A DNA stretch of 64,000 nucleotides from CBDDCX01 sp965226925 (GTDB lineage Bacteria > Gemmatimonadota > Gemmatimonadetes > Longimicrobiales > Gaopeijiaceae): positions 1 through 64,000 of the forward strand of contig CBDDEN010000010.1 of the NCBI GenBank assembly GCA_965226925.1, in the 5' to 3' direction. The notes beneath the pieces are model-generated. The model did no database searches. It was not told where the DNA came from and worked only from the letters and a program-made list of their open reading frames with translations. The first letter of the stretch is position 1. Each line of letters starts with the position of its first letter. Shown piece after piece: positions 43,871 through 53,378 of this stretch. A program made the position numbers and the translations under genes.

Positions 43871-45418
43871 CTACTCCCACTCGATGGTGCCGGGAGGCTT
43901 GGACGTGACGTCGTAGCATACCCGGTTCACACCTACCACCTCGTTGCTGATGCGCGACGAGATGCGGCTGAGCACGTCGTGCGGGAACGGATACCAATCG
44001 GCTGTCATGCCGTCGCGCGACGTGACGGCACGTAGAGCCACCACGTTCTCGTAGGTCCGGTTGTCCCCCATGACGCCGACGGCCCGAATCGGGAGCAGCA
44101 CGGCAAAGGCCTGCCAGATCTCGTCGTAGAGTCCCGCGGCGTGGATTTCGTCCAAGTAGATGCTGTCCGCGTCACGAAGCACGGCCAGCCTCTCTTCAGT
44201 CACGGCGCCGAGAACTCGGATCGCCAATCCGGGACCCGGAAACGGGTGCCGGCGGATGAACTCTTCGGGGAGGCTGAGCTCCCTACCCACCTGGCGCACT
44301 TCGTCCTTGAAGAGCTCGCGAAGAGGCTCGATCAACTCGAAGGGCAGGTCTTCGGGAAGTCCGCCCACGTTGTGGTGCGTCTTGATGGTCTGAGACGGCC
44401 CTCCCGTGGAGAGGGACTCGATGACGTCGGGATAGAGCGTGCCTTGCACCAGATGTCCGGCACCGGGGACCTCAGCCCGGGCCACCCGGCTGAAGACGTC
44501 GATGAACACGTACCCGATCCGCTTCCGCTTCTCCTCGGGTTCCTCGACGCCGGCCAGGGCGGTCAAGAAATCTTCCGCCGCGTCGACGACGATCAATCGA
44601 ATGCCCATGTGCTTGCGAAACGTGCGCTCCACATTCTCCCGTTCGTGCTTCCGGAGCAGTCCGTTGTCGACGAAGATGCACGTGAGACGGTCGCCCACTG
44701 CCCGGTGCACCAACGCCGCGGCCACCGACGAGTCCACGCCCCCGGAAAGGCCGCAGATTACGGTACCGTCTCCGACCGCCTCCCGGATCGCCGAAACCGA
44801 CTCCTCGATGAAGGTCCCCGCCGTCCACGTGGGTCGGCACCCACAGATTCGAAGGAGGAAGTTCGAGATAATCTCTTCGCCGCGGACCGTATGGGCCACC
44901 TCGGGATGGAACTGTACGGCGTAGATCGGACGGCTCTCGTGCCTGAAAGCGGCGACCGAAAGCGTCTCGGTGGACGCCAGCGTCCGATACCCGGGCGGAG
45001 GCTCATCGACGTGGTCTCCGTGCGAGCACCACACCTGCGTGGGTTCGTCTTCCGTGAAACCGTCGAACAGCTCCCCGGGGTCGTGCACGGTCAGCTGGGC
45101 CCTCCCGTACTCGCGCTTGCCGACCACGACCTCGGCACCCTCGAGTTGAGCGATGAGGTGCAAGCCGTAACAGATCCCCAGAACCGGCACCCCCAGCTCC
45201 AACAGCTCGGCCTCGGCGGTCGGCACGTCCTCGTCGTACACCGACGCGGGCCCTCCCGAAAGGATGATCCCCTTCGGGGCCCATTCGCGGATCCACTCGA
45301 GCGACCTGGTGGGCGGATGTATCTCCGAATAGACACGCTCTTCCCGGATCCGGCGGGCGATCAACTGAGTGTACTGCGATCCGAAGTCGAGAATCAGAAT
45401 CCGGTCATGCTCGGTCAT
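43871..45418 (-). CDS. guaA: GMP synthase (glutamine-hydrolysing)
   Basis: Makes GMP from XMP, ATP and glutamine. The N-terminal glutaminase has VLGICYGLHLIAQ (nucleophile Cys) and YAVQFHPEVAHT (His, Glu). The ATP-pyrophosphatase domain has CGLSGGVDSSVAAALVHRA, and the C-terminal dimerisation domain begins near FPGPGLAIRVLGAVTEE and ends CYDVTSKPPGTIEWE. Full length at 515 residues. Last gene of the long codirectional run, 24 bp after lysA. Confidence 0.97.
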   Translation of the reverse strand: MTEHDRILILDFGSQYTQLIARRIREERVYSEIHPPTRSLEWIREWAPKGIILSGGPASVYDEDVPTAEAELLELGVPVLGICYGLHLIAQLEGAEVVVGKREYGRAQLTVHDPGELFDGFTEDEPTQVWCSHGDHVDEPPPGYRTLASTETLSVAAFRHESRPIYAVQFHPEVAHTVRGEEIISNFLLRICGCRPTWTAGTFIEESVSAIREAVGDGTVICGLSGGVDSSVAAALVHRAVGDRLTCIFVDNGLLRKHERENVERTFRKHMGIRLIVVDAAEDFLTALAGVEEPEEKRKRIGYVFIDVFSRVARAEVPGAGHLVQGTLYPDVIESLSTGGPSQTIKTHHNVGGLPEDLPFELIEPLRELFKDEVRQVGRELSLPEEFIRRHPFPGPGLAIRVLGAVTEERLAVLRDADSIYLDEIHAAGLYDEIWQAFAVLLPIRAVGVMGDNRTYENVVALRAVTSRDGMTADWYPFPHDVLSRISSRISNEVVGVNRVCYDVTSKPPGTIEWE

Positions 45419-45442
45419 AGTGCCTCAATCGGTCATGACGCC

Positions 45443-46714
45443 TCAAAGGGACAGAGTCCCGTCGGGGAGCCTCTCTCCCCGGATCAGGTCATCGAACGTC
45501 TCTCTGCGCCGGGCCAGCACCACGCTCGATCCGTCAACTACCACCTCGGCGGCTCGAGGGCGGGAGTTGTAGTTGGACGCCATCGCGAAGCCGTAGGCGC
45601 CCACGGTGTGGACGGCGAGCAGGTCGCCCTCTCGGGGAAGGGCCAACTCCCTGTTGCGGGCCAGAAAGTCGCCGGTTTCGCAGATGGGGCCGACCACGTC
45701 GACTACGGTCGGCTTCGCGTCGTTCCGTGAGAGCACCGGTTCGATGTCGTGGAAGCCCTGGTAATGGCTGGGGCGGATCAAGTCGGTCATCCCCCCGTCC
45801 GTGACCACGAACTTCTTGGGCCCGTCGTCCTTTAGGTAAAGAACCTTGGTCACCAGTAGACCCGCCTCCCCCACGACGAACCGACCAGGCTCCAGGATCA
45901 GGGTCAATCCCGCCTCCTTCACCCGGGGCACGACGACGTCGGCCAGCGCCTCGACCGACATGCGGGCCTCGTCTTCGTAGCGAACGCCGTAGCCGCCTCC
46001 CAAGTCTACGAAACGGAGTTCGATGCCTTCCCCGGCCAACTTTTCGGCAATGGCCAGGACCTCCGCGAGGGCCTTCTGATAGGGCTCCGGCTCGAGGATC
46101 TGAGAGCCGATGTGGACGTCGATGCCCACGATCTCGAGTCCGGGTCTGCCCGCAGCCCATCGATAGAGATCGAGCACTCGATCCAACGGAATACCGAATT
46201 TGGACTCACCGTGCCCGGTGCGAGTGTATTCGTGCGGGGTATCCGCCAAGACGTCGGGGTTCACCCGAAGCGCGACGGGCGCCCGTTTCCCCATCCGAAC
46301 CGCGACCGCGTCCAGCAACCGGAGCTCTCCCTGGCTCTCCACGTTGAACGCCAAGATGCCTGCGGCGAGAGCCGCTTCCATCTCCACCTCGGTCTTCCCC
46401 ACCCCGGCGAAGACGATCCGTCCGGGGGGAATCCCCGCCGTCAGGCAGCGACGGAGTTCTCCCAGACTGACGATGTCCGCGCCGGATCCCAGTGCGACGA
46501 GGCGTCGCAAGATGTCGAGATTACCGTTCGCCTTGACCGAGTACGCCATGAGCAGGTCGACGTCGCGGAACGCCGCCTCGATCTGCCGATACGCCGCCTC
46601 GATAATCTGGGCGTCGTAGACGTAAAGAGGCGTGCCGAACTCCGCCACGAGTTCCGATATCGCACACTCGCCGACGTGGAGTTCGCCGTCGAGCCGCGGA
46701 AAGGCGCGGTTCAC
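45443..46714 (-). CDS. lysA: Diaminopimelate decarboxylase
   Basis: A PLP enzyme that makes L-lysine from meso-DAP. Motifs: LLMAYSVKANGNLDIL (PLP Lys), VDVHIGSQILEPEPY-type His, FVDLGGGYGVRYEDEARM, LILEPGRFVVGEAG and DVVGPICETGDFLARNREL (substrate Cys-Glu). GTG 46714 follows CGGAGGGAC, a strong ribosome site, about 20 bp after the proS stop. Frame-compatible sequence upstream of the GTG lies inside proS and is not counted. 423 residues. Confidence 0.95.
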   Translation of the reverse strand: MNRAFPRLDGELHVGECAISELVAEFGTPLYVYDAQIIEAAYRQIEAAFRDVDLLMAYSVKANGNLDILRRLVALGSGADIVSLGELRRCLTAGIPPGRIVFAGVGKTEVEMEAALAAGILAFNVESQGELRLLDAVAVRMGKRAPVALRVNPDVLADTPHEYTRTGHGESKFGIPLDRVLDLYRWAAGRPGLEIVGIDVHIGSQILEPEPYQKALAEVLAIAEKLAGEGIELRFVDLGGGYGVRYEDEARMSVEALADVVVPRVKEAGLTLILEPGRFVVGEAGLLVTKVLYLKDDGPKKFVVTDGGMTDLIRPSHYQGFHDIEPVLSRNDAKPTVVDVVGPICETGDFLARNRELALPREGDLLAVHTVGAYGFAMASNYNSRPRAAEVVVDGSSVVLARRRETFDDLIRGERLPDGTLSL

Positions 46715-46733
46715 GTCCCTCCGTCGGAGTTCA

Positions 46734-48197
46734 TCAGTACGCCTTGGCCCACACCACCTCCATGGTGGAGTCGTCTTCTCCGCCGATGCATCGGACCGGC
46801 GCCTCGGCCGACTGAAACTCCTCGTTAGGCAGGCAGCGCAACGTGGCCTTGGTCTCTTCTTTGATGCGTTCCTCCACGGCCGGGTCACCGCGCCACCCCG
46901 TATACACGTAGCCGCCTGTGCTCTCCATGATCGCGGCCAGCTCGCCCAAATCGTTCACTCCCCGGTACGAGTTCTCCTCCCGCCGGACCTTCGCGGCCTC
47001 GAGCAGTTGAGTCTGAAACGCGTCGAGCCGGTCAGCGAGGGTGGCCAGTGCCTCGGCCTCCGGAAGGAACTCCTTGCGAGGCTCCTCTTCCGACCGGACC
47101 CGCTTGGCCAACACGACCTGACCCGACTCCATGTCCTTGGGCCCGATCTCCATGCGGAGCGGCACACCCTTCCGCTCCCACTCGTAGAACTTGTTGCCGG
47201 GGCTGAGAAAGTCCCGGGCGTCCACCTTGGCACGTATGCCCTGGTCGGCCAACGCCTGACGGAGCGCGTCCGCTTTTTCGAGCACAGGCCCGTGATCGTC
47301 GCCCCGCAAGATCGGCACGATGACGACCTGGACAGGAGCCAGCTTCGGAGGCAGGACGAGGCCCTGATCGTCGCCGTGGGTCATCACCAAACCCCCGACG
47401 AGCCGGGTCGAGACACCCCAAGACGTATTCCATCCGAACTCCTCCTTCCCCTCCTCCGTCTGGAAGGTCAGCTCGAACTGTTTCGAAAAATTCTGGCCCA
47501 GGAAGTGTGACGTGCCCGCCTGCAGTGCACGGTTGTCCTGCATCATGGCCTCGCACGAGTAGCTCCGCACGGCGCCCGCGAACTTCTCCGCGGGCGACTT
47601 GAGGCCGGTCACGGGGGGCATGGCCATCCAGTCTTCCATGAAGGTCCTGTACACGCCGAGCATACGCCGCGTGTGCTCTTCGGCTTCCTCGGCGGTCGCG
47701 TGTACGGTGTGGCCTTCCTGCCAGAGGAACTCCGACGTCCTGAGAAACAGCCGGGTCCGAAGCTCCCAGCGTATGACGTTGCCCCACTGGTTCAACAGCA
47801 GCGGGAGGTCTCGATAGCTCTGCACCCACTTCGCGTACATCGACATGATGACCGTCTCGGAGGTCGGCCGAATGGCGAGCGGCTCCTCCAGTTCCTTCCC
47901 GCCGGCATGGGTAACGATGGCAAGCTCGGGCTTGAACCCCTCGACGTGCTCCTTCTCCTTCTCGATGAAGCTCATGGGGATCAGGAGCGGGAAGTAGGCG
48001 TTCTCATGTCCCGTCGCCTTGAACATGTCGTCCAGGGCCCGCTGCATGTTCTCCCATATCGCATATCCCCATGGCCGAATGACCATACAGCCCCGGACGG
48101 GGGAGTAGTCGGCCAACTCTGACTTGAGCACCAGCTCGTTGTACCACGCCGAGAAGTCCTCATCGCGGGGGGGCAGCTTCTTGTCGTCAGCCATCAT
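46734..48197 (-). CDS. proS: Prolyl-tRNA synthetase, archaeal/eukaryote-like type
   Basis: Charges tRNA-Pro. This is the short form without the YbaK-like editing insert of E. coli ProRS. Class II motifs are VRGCMVIRPWGYAIWENMQR (motif 1), NQWGNVIRWELRTRLFLRTS (motif 2) and WGVSTRLVGGLVMTHGDDQG (motif 3). The C-terminus keeps the ProRS-specific domain ending in Tyr (VVWAKAY). ATG 48197, with a second ATG right after it, follows GAGAGGG and overlaps the upstream small gene by 11 bases. 487 residues. Confidence 0.95.
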   Translation of the reverse strand: MMADDKKLPPRDEDFSAWYNELVLKSELADYSPVRGCMVIRPWGYAIWENMQRALDDMFKATGHENAYFPLLIPMSFIEKEKEHVEGFKPELAIVTHAGGKELEEPLAIRPTSETVIMSMYAKWVQSYRDLPLLLNQWGNVIRWELRTRLFLRTSEFLWQEGHTVHATAEEAEEHTRRMLGVYRTFMEDWMAMPPVTGLKSPAEKFAGAVRSYSCEAMMQDNRALQAGTSHFLGQNFSKQFELTFQTEEGKEEFGWNTSWGVSTRLVGGLVMTHGDDQGLVLPPKLAPVQVVIVPILRGDDHGPVLEKADALRQALADQGIRAKVDARDFLSPGNKFYEWERKGVPLRMEIGPKDMESGQVVLAKRVRSEEEPRKEFLPEAEALATLADRLDAFQTQLLEAAKVRREENSYRGVNDLGELAAIMESTGGYVYTGWRGDPAVEERIKEETKATLRCLPNEEFQSAEAPVRCIGGEDDSTMEVVWAKAY

Positions 48198-48495
48198 CCC
48201 TCTCGGTTGCGGACCCGACCTCCGGGTCCTTCGTATCATGCGACTCCGTCGAGCGGCGCTCGTTCACGAGGACCAGAAACCCGGGTACCGAGAAGAACAG
48301 GAGCGACGCCACGGCCCAGGTAATCCTGAACGGGGCGCCCACGGCGCTCTCCAGCATCCACGCCAGGACCGCCCCCGCGGCCAGTGCCAGCACCATCGCT
48401 ACACCGATGATCACGTACTCGAGGGCGTTGAGCCGCCGGATGGCAGTCTCCATCATGCGCCGCGTCTCGGAGTGGGCATTCTTGCTCGTGGTCAC
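48187..48495 (-). CDS. Small two-helix membrane protein, unknown
   Basis: The 102-residue product has two helices (YVIIGVAMVLALAAGAVLAW and FRITWAVASLLFFSVPGFLV) and charged ends. GTG 48495 overlaps the hisS stop as GTGA, and its end overlaps the proS start, so it is translated between the two synthetases. No known family; the conserved coupling suggests it is real. Confidence 0.6.
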   Translation of the reverse strand: MTTSKNAHSETRRMMETAIRRLNALEYVIIGVAMVLALAAGAVLAWMLESAVGAPFRITWAVASLLFFSVPGFLVLVNERRSTESHDTKDPEVGSATERDDG

Positions 48496-49775
48496 TCGAG
48501 ATCCTCGAGCGGTACCTGACGTTCTTCTCCCGACTCCATGTTGCGCACCACTGCCCGACCGCGGGCCACCTCGTCGGAGCCCAGCACGATGACGTCCCTG
48601 GCGCCGGCGTTGCCCGCCGCCGTGAACTGCTTCCGCACCGACTGGTCCCGCAGGCCATAAAGCACACTCCGACCCTTGTCACGGTTCGCGTGGGCTATCG
48701 ACAGGGCGAGTTTCCGGTGTTCCTCACCGATGATGACGATGTAGAAATCTACCTCGGGTCGCGTCTCCGGCATTAGCCCCCGGTCACGGATCAGCTCGCC
48801 GAGCACCACGTCTCCCATGCCGAATCCGACCGCGGGCAGAGGATCGCCACCCACGAGCTCCAGCAGCCGGTCGTAGCGGCCGCCGCCACATACCGCTCTC
48901 AACTCACCCTTCCTATCGAAAAGCTCGAACACGATGCCGGTATAGTAGGCCAGTCCTCGGACGATCCTGAGATCGAACTCTACGTACGGCCCCAGGCCCA
49001 TTGCCTCCAGTTGGCCAAAGTAGTCCTCGAGGCGCTCGAGTTCGAGGCCGACACCCTCCCGGTCCCCCATGACCGACGAGATCCCTTCGAGAGTCCCTTC
49101 CGTGAAGAGTTCCAGAGCCGCGGCTGCCTTAGCGTCGTCGAGGCCGGCCTCGGTCCGAAGTCTCTCGAGGGAACGATCCGGATCCGCCCGCTCGAGCTTG
49201 TCGATAATGGCGTAGGCAGACGCCAACCTCTCCTCCACCACCCCGAATGCGGCGAGCACTGCCGACAGAAGGCGTCGGTCGGATACCCGGGCCAGAACAT
49301 CGTCGGAGCCGAGCCCCAGCTCCCGGAGCCCGTCCAGGCCCACCGCCAAGACCTCGACATCCGCCGAGATTCCCTCCTCTCCCACGACGTCGACGTTCCA
49401 CTGAAAGTGCTCCCTCAGGCGTCCCCTCTGTTGACGCTCGTAGCGGAACAGTTGCGGTACCGAGAACCAGCGGATCGGCTTGGCCAGCGAGCGGCTGTGC
49501 TCCGCGAGGATGCGCGCTAAAGACGGCGTCATTTCGGGACGTAGGGAGACCTCCCGCTCACCCTTGTCCATGAAGTTGTACAGCTGCCCGACGATCTCGT
49601 CGCCGCTCTTCTCCACGTAGAGGGAGAGGGGCTCCAATGGGGGCCCGTCGTATTCGGCGAAGCCGTAGCGACAGGAAACTCGGCGCCAGGCGCCTAGAAT
49701 ATGTTCACGGAAGGCGAGGTCTTCCGGGACAAAATCACGAAATCCGGGAAGGCGCGCGAAGATCGGCTTCGACAT
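48492..49775 (-). CDS. hisS: Histidyl-tRNA synthetase
   Basis: Class II synthetase. Visible are LPGFRDFVPEDLAFREHIL (motif 1 region), LRPEMTPSLARILAEHSRSL, LFRYERQQRGRLREHFQWNV (motif 2), VRGLAYYTGIVFELFDRKG (histidine A motif), CGGGRYDRLLELVGG and AVGFGMGDVVLGEL (motif 3). The C-terminal anticodon domain ends the 427 residues. The motif-2 glutamine-histidine order (EHFQWN) differs slightly from the usual EFHQ but is seen in related HisRS forms. Confidence 0.95.
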   Translation of the reverse strand: MSKPIFARLPGFRDFVPEDLAFREHILGAWRRVSCRYGFAEYDGPPLEPLSLYVEKSGDEIVGQLYNFMDKGEREVSLRPEMTPSLARILAEHSRSLAKPIRWFSVPQLFRYERQQRGRLREHFQWNVDVVGEEGISADVEVLAVGLDGLRELGLGSDDVLARVSDRRLLSAVLAAFGVVEERLASAYAIIDKLERADPDRSLERLRTEAGLDDAKAAAALELFTEGTLEGISSVMGDREGVGLELERLEDYFGQLEAMGLGPYVEFDLRIVRGLAYYTGIVFELFDRKGELRAVCGGGRYDRLLELVGGDPLPAVGFGMGDVVLGELIRDRGLMPETRPEVDFYIVIIGEEHRKLALSIAHANRDKGRSVLYGLRDQSVRKQFTAAGNAGARDVIVLGSDEVARGRAVVRNMESGEERQVPLEDLE

Positions 49776-49859
49776 GCGGGCGAATCTATACCGGGCGCCT
49801 CAAATGTACAGTGGCCCTGGCTCGTCGGCCCCGCTCAAACCGCATGTTCGGGCGGACGA

Positions 49860-51203
49860 TCAGAACGACGACAGACCCAGGCTACCCAAGGCGTCGCCGA
49901 CCGTGTGGTTCGACCCGGTCACCACGATCGTTCCGGAGTCCGCCCACGCCATCGCCCTGTCGAGGGCCGCGTCTAAGACGGTGCAAATTTCGGCTTCGGC
50001 GCCAAACACGGCCGACGCCGCCAAACTCGGATCCCACCGGCGGTCCGAGGGTGCCGAGGGTGCCTGCGTGAACACCGCGTGGTCCGTTCTGGCCAAGAGA
50101 GGGGGGAGCATCGCGCGCCAATCTTTGTCGCCCAGGACGGCGGCGACCAAGACGATCGGGCGCGGCAGGTCCAGCCCGTCGAGCACCGAAGCCAACGCCA
50201 ACGCGCCGCCCACATTGTGGGCGACGTCGAAGAGCCACGTGCGACCGTCGAGCGCCTCGATCTGGGAGCGTCCCGGCCAACGGACACTACCGATCCCGTC
50301 CAGCACTGCGCGCGAGTCAGGGCGCAACGAATCGGGGAGGCTCTCGAGGATCGCTGCGGACAAGGCACCGTTCACGGCCTGGTGCTCACCCAACAGCGGC
50401 GTGCAAATCCGAAGGGCGCCCCATGCGTGGGTCTCCACCGTGAAACAGGTCCGGTCTCGGGTGACCTTCAGGTCCATCGAGGCCGGGTCGACCCGAACGG
50501 GTCGGAAAGGAGCCCCGACCCGACCGCACACATCCCTGAAGATGGACAACGACTCCTCGTTCCCCTCCGCCGTGAGCAACGGGACGCCTGCCTTGATGAT
50601 GCCGGCCTTCTCCCTCGCGATCTCGGCGAGTGATTCGCCGAGATACTCGGAGTGATCCTTCGCCACGTTCGTGATTGCCGTGACCAGCGGCGAAAGGACG
50701 TTCGTCGCGTCCAACCGCCCTCCCAGGCCCACCTCGACGACGGAGACGTCCACCTCGCGGCGCTGGAACAGGTGGAACGCCACGGCCGTTGCCGCCTCGA
50801 AGAACGTCAAGCGATGGCGAACAATGTCGCCCTTCAAGCCAATCACGAGCTCGCGCAACTCATCCTCCTCCACCGGCTGCCCGGCCACCCGGAACCGTTC
50901 ACGGAAGGAATACAAATGCGGCGACGTGTAGAGTCCGATCCTGGTGCCTCCCCGACCGAGGACCGTCGCCACGGTCGTGGCCACCGATCCCTTCCCGTTC
51001 GTGCCCCCCACATGGATGCTGGAGTACGAACGGTGAGGGTCTCCGGTATCGCGGAGGAATCCTTCCATTCGCTCCAGACCCCATTCGATTCCGTGGGTAA
51101 ACCCACCGAAGAGCTCCTCCAGAAGGGGGTCGCCCGTGACGGGGTCCAGGCGTGCGGGAGAGGCGGTGGAGGAGTGACCCGAGGACGGGTCGGGCCCTTT
51201 CAT
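49860..51203 (-). CDS. folC: Folylpolyglutamate synthase / dihydrofolate synthase
   Basis: Adds glutamate to folates (and to dihydropteroate in bifunctional forms). The Mur-ligase fold shows SSIHVGGTNGKGSVATTVAT (P-loop), YTSPHLYSFRERFRV, VVEVGLGGRLDATNVLSP, ITNVAKDHSEYLGESLAEIA, REKAGIIKAGVP and LLGEHQAVNGALSAAILE. The ATG at 51203 overlaps the accD stop by one base (TGATG). 447 residues, intact. Confidence 0.94.
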   Translation of the reverse strand: MKGPDPSSGHSSTASPARLDPVTGDPLLEELFGGFTHGIEWGLERMEGFLRDTGDPHRSYSSIHVGGTNGKGSVATTVATVLGRGGTRIGLYTSPHLYSFRERFRVAGQPVEEDELRELVIGLKGDIVRHRLTFFEAATAVAFHLFQRREVDVSVVEVGLGGRLDATNVLSPLVTAITNVAKDHSEYLGESLAEIAREKAGIIKAGVPLLTAEGNEESLSIFRDVCGRVGAPFRPVRVDPASMDLKVTRDRTCFTVETHAWGALRICTPLLGEHQAVNGALSAAILESLPDSLRPDSRAVLDGIGSVRWPGRSQIEALDGRTWLFDVAHNVGGALALASVLDGLDLPRPIVLVAAVLGDKDWRAMLPPLLARTDHAVFTQAPSAPSDRRWDPSLAASAVFGAEAEICTVLDAALDRAMAWADSGTIVVTGSNHTVGDALGSLGLSSF

Positions 51204-52042
51204 CAGCCGATCATGTGCCTCAGCAGGGTGGCCACTTCACTCTTCAACTGCCGGCGATCCACGACCCGGTCGACCATCCCGTGCCGGAGCAGGAACTCGG
51301 AACGCTGGAACCCGTCCGGAAGCTCTTGTCGGATGGTCTCCTCGATGACCCGTGGACCGGCGAATCCTATCAAGGCCCCCGGCTCGGCGAGATTCACATC
51401 TCCGAGCATGGCGTGAGACGCGGTGACTCCCCCGGTGGTGGGATCGGTGAGCACGGCGATGTAGGGCAATCCGGCTTCGTGCAGCCGGGCAAGAACCGCG
51501 GACGTCTTGGCCATTTGCATCAGCGAGTAGATCCCCTCCTGCATCCGGGCGCCCCCCGACGCACTGACGACAATGAATGGCTCCTCATGATCGAGGGCGA
51601 GCCGCCCCGCCCGGGCGATCTTCTCACCCACCACGGAGCCCATCGAACCCCCGACAAAACGGAAGTCCATGACGGCGAGGGTCACCCCCATCCCCTCGAG
51701 CGTCCCGGTCCCGGACAGGACGGCCTCCTTCCTACCGACGTTCGCCTCCGCGGCCGCCAGGCGATCCAAATAGGGCATGAGGTCGTTGAACCCGAGAGGG
51801 TCGGCGCTGCCGATATCGCGATCCATTTCCTCGAAGGAACCCTCGTCCAGGAGAATTTCGACGTACCGCTCGGCCGTCGCTCGGAAGTGATGCCCGCAAT
51901 CGGGGCAAACCTGTAGGTTGTTGGCAAGCTTCTCCGCGTAGAGAATGCCCCCGCATCCCGCACACTTGTCGAAGACGTCGGTCGGCACATCGCGCCGATC
52001 CTCCGCCTTGAGAGGTTTTTTCACCTTACGAAACCAGGCCAT
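51203..52042 (-). CDS. accD: Acetyl-CoA carboxylase carboxyltransferase subunit beta
   Basis: Transfers CO2 from carboxybiotin to acetyl-CoA for fatty-acid synthesis. The N-terminal zinc ribbon is complete (KCAGCGGILY...QVCPDCGHHF), and the crotonase-like core has FRFVGGSMGSVVGEKIARA, SASGGARMQEGIYSLMQMAK and DPTTGGVTASHAMLGDV. accA is not in the window. 279 residues; 24 bp after rodA, one base overlap with folC. Confidence 0.97.
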   Translation of the reverse strand: MAWFRKVKKPLKAEDRRDVPTDVFDKCAGCGGILYAEKLANNLQVCPDCGHHFRATAERYVEILLDEGSFEEMDRDIGSADPLGFNDLMPYLDRLAAAEANVGRKEAVLSGTGTLEGMGVTLAVMDFRFVGGSMGSVVGEKIARAGRLALDHEEPFIVVSASGGARMQEGIYSLMQMAKTSAVLARLHEAGLPYIAVLTDPTTGGVTASHAMLGDVNLAEPGALIGFAGPRVIEETIRQELPDGFQRSEFLLRHGMVDRVVDRRQLKSEVATLLRHMIG

Positions 52043-52066
52043 CAGGGCTCCTTCGGGAGGCTTCCG

Positions 52067-53305
52067 TCACTCGTCGTACGCAACCCTCGTCGCCATCGCG
52101 ACGGCGATCCAGGACATGAGGAGAAAGGTGCCGCCATAGCTGACGAAGGGTAGGGGGATTCCCGTGACCGGCACCATACCGACGGTCATGCCGACGTTCA
52201 CGAAGATATGGACCAACCAGGCTCCGAAGATACCGAAGATGACCAACCCCGCAAACGGATCTGCGGCACCTTCGGCCATTCTCACCAACCTGTAGAGGAT
52301 GAAGGCGAACAGACACAGGGCCAACCCGGTACCGAGGAAGCCGAACTCCTCCCCGATGACGGAGAAGATAAAATCGGTGTGCTGCTCGGGAAGAAAATCC
52401 AGCCTTTTTTGGGTCCCCTCAGTGAACCCTTTCCCACTCAGACCGCCGCTTCCGATCGCTACCATGGACTGGATGAGATGATACCCGGCGCCGCGCGGAT
52501 CGACGCTGGGGTCCAAGAACACGAGGATGCGGTTCTGCTGGTACTCGGCCAGTGAGTTCCAGAGAGGAGTAGCGATGGTACCCGCCGCGAGATTGGCCAT
52601 GACGACGACCAACGACTCGACCAGGAAGAGGCGATACCGATACAGATACAACGAGCCCACAACGAGCACGAAGAAGACGGCCCAGATCCGGTTGTCGAAG
52701 CTCAGGACCAGAGCGACGCCGGGGCTCGCGAGGAGTAAGAGAAGCCCGATCGGGGCACCGGCCCAAAACAAGGTGGCGAAGAGGATTCCGACGAACGCGA
52801 GAGCCGTGCCGAGATCGGGTTGCAGAATCACCAATCCGAGCGGAACCCCGACGATCAGCGCCGGCGTCACCAGCGCCCGCAGAGTCGTGGGATCTTCCGG
52901 ACGGGTTCCCAGGTATCGGGCCAGAGCGAGGATCGTCGCCAACTTGGCGAACTCGGCCGGCTGAAATCGAATGAACCCGAGATCCAAGAAGCTCTTCACA
53001 CCGGCCGCGGTCCCGGACCCGGTGCCTATCGCCAGGGTCAACGCCAGCAGCAGCACGCTCACGCCATAAGCGGGCAACGCGATCCACTCGAACCAACGAG
53101 ATCGGAGTTGGCTCACGCCCGTGAAGGCCACGAGGGCGATCGCGAACCAGCGCGATTGTCGCACCCACGCGCCTTCGGTGATCGAGCTGGGAATGTTGAG
53201 GACGCCGGCCGAGTAGATCATGGCGATCCCGAACACGGTCATCAGCAGCACGGCGAGAACCAGCGCCGGATCACCCGCCCAACGGGCAAAGGCTCTACGA
53301 AACAC
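52067..53305 (-). CDS. rodA: Rod-shape SEDS glycosyltransferase RodA
   Basis: An inner-membrane peptidoglycan polymerase of the elongasome that works with PBP2. The protein of 412 residues has about ten helices and the SEDS blocks IRFQPAEFAKLATILALARY, LVILQPDLGTALAFVGILF, PRGAGYHLIQSMVAIGSGGL, EGTQKRLDFLPEQHTDFIFS and TGIPLPFVSYGG. Directly downstream of mrdA by 73 bp, as in most rod-shaped bacteria. Confidence 0.95.
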   Translation of the reverse strand: MFRRAFARWAGDPALVLAVLLMTVFGIAMIYSAGVLNIPSSITEGAWVRQSRWFAIALVAFTGVSQLRSRWFEWIALPAYGVSVLLLALTLAIGTGSGTAAGVKSFLDLGFIRFQPAEFAKLATILALARYLGTRPEDPTTLRALVTPALIVGVPLGLVILQPDLGTALAFVGILFATLFWAGAPIGLLLLLASPGVALVLSFDNRIWAVFFVLVVGSLYLYRYRLFLVESLVVVMANLAAGTIATPLWNSLAEYQQNRILVFLDPSVDPRGAGYHLIQSMVAIGSGGLSGKGFTEGTQKRLDFLPEQHTDFIFSVIGEEFGFLGTGLALCLFAFILYRLVRMAEGAADPFAGLVIFGIFGAWLVHIFVNVGMTVGMVPVTGIPLPFVSYGGTFLLMSWIAVAMATRVAYDE

Positions 53306-53378
53306 CGGGGGACCTAGACCGAAGAGCCGTCGGCGGAGTCGGCAGCGAGGGTCGCCATCGCTTCCGCGCGCTCGGGGC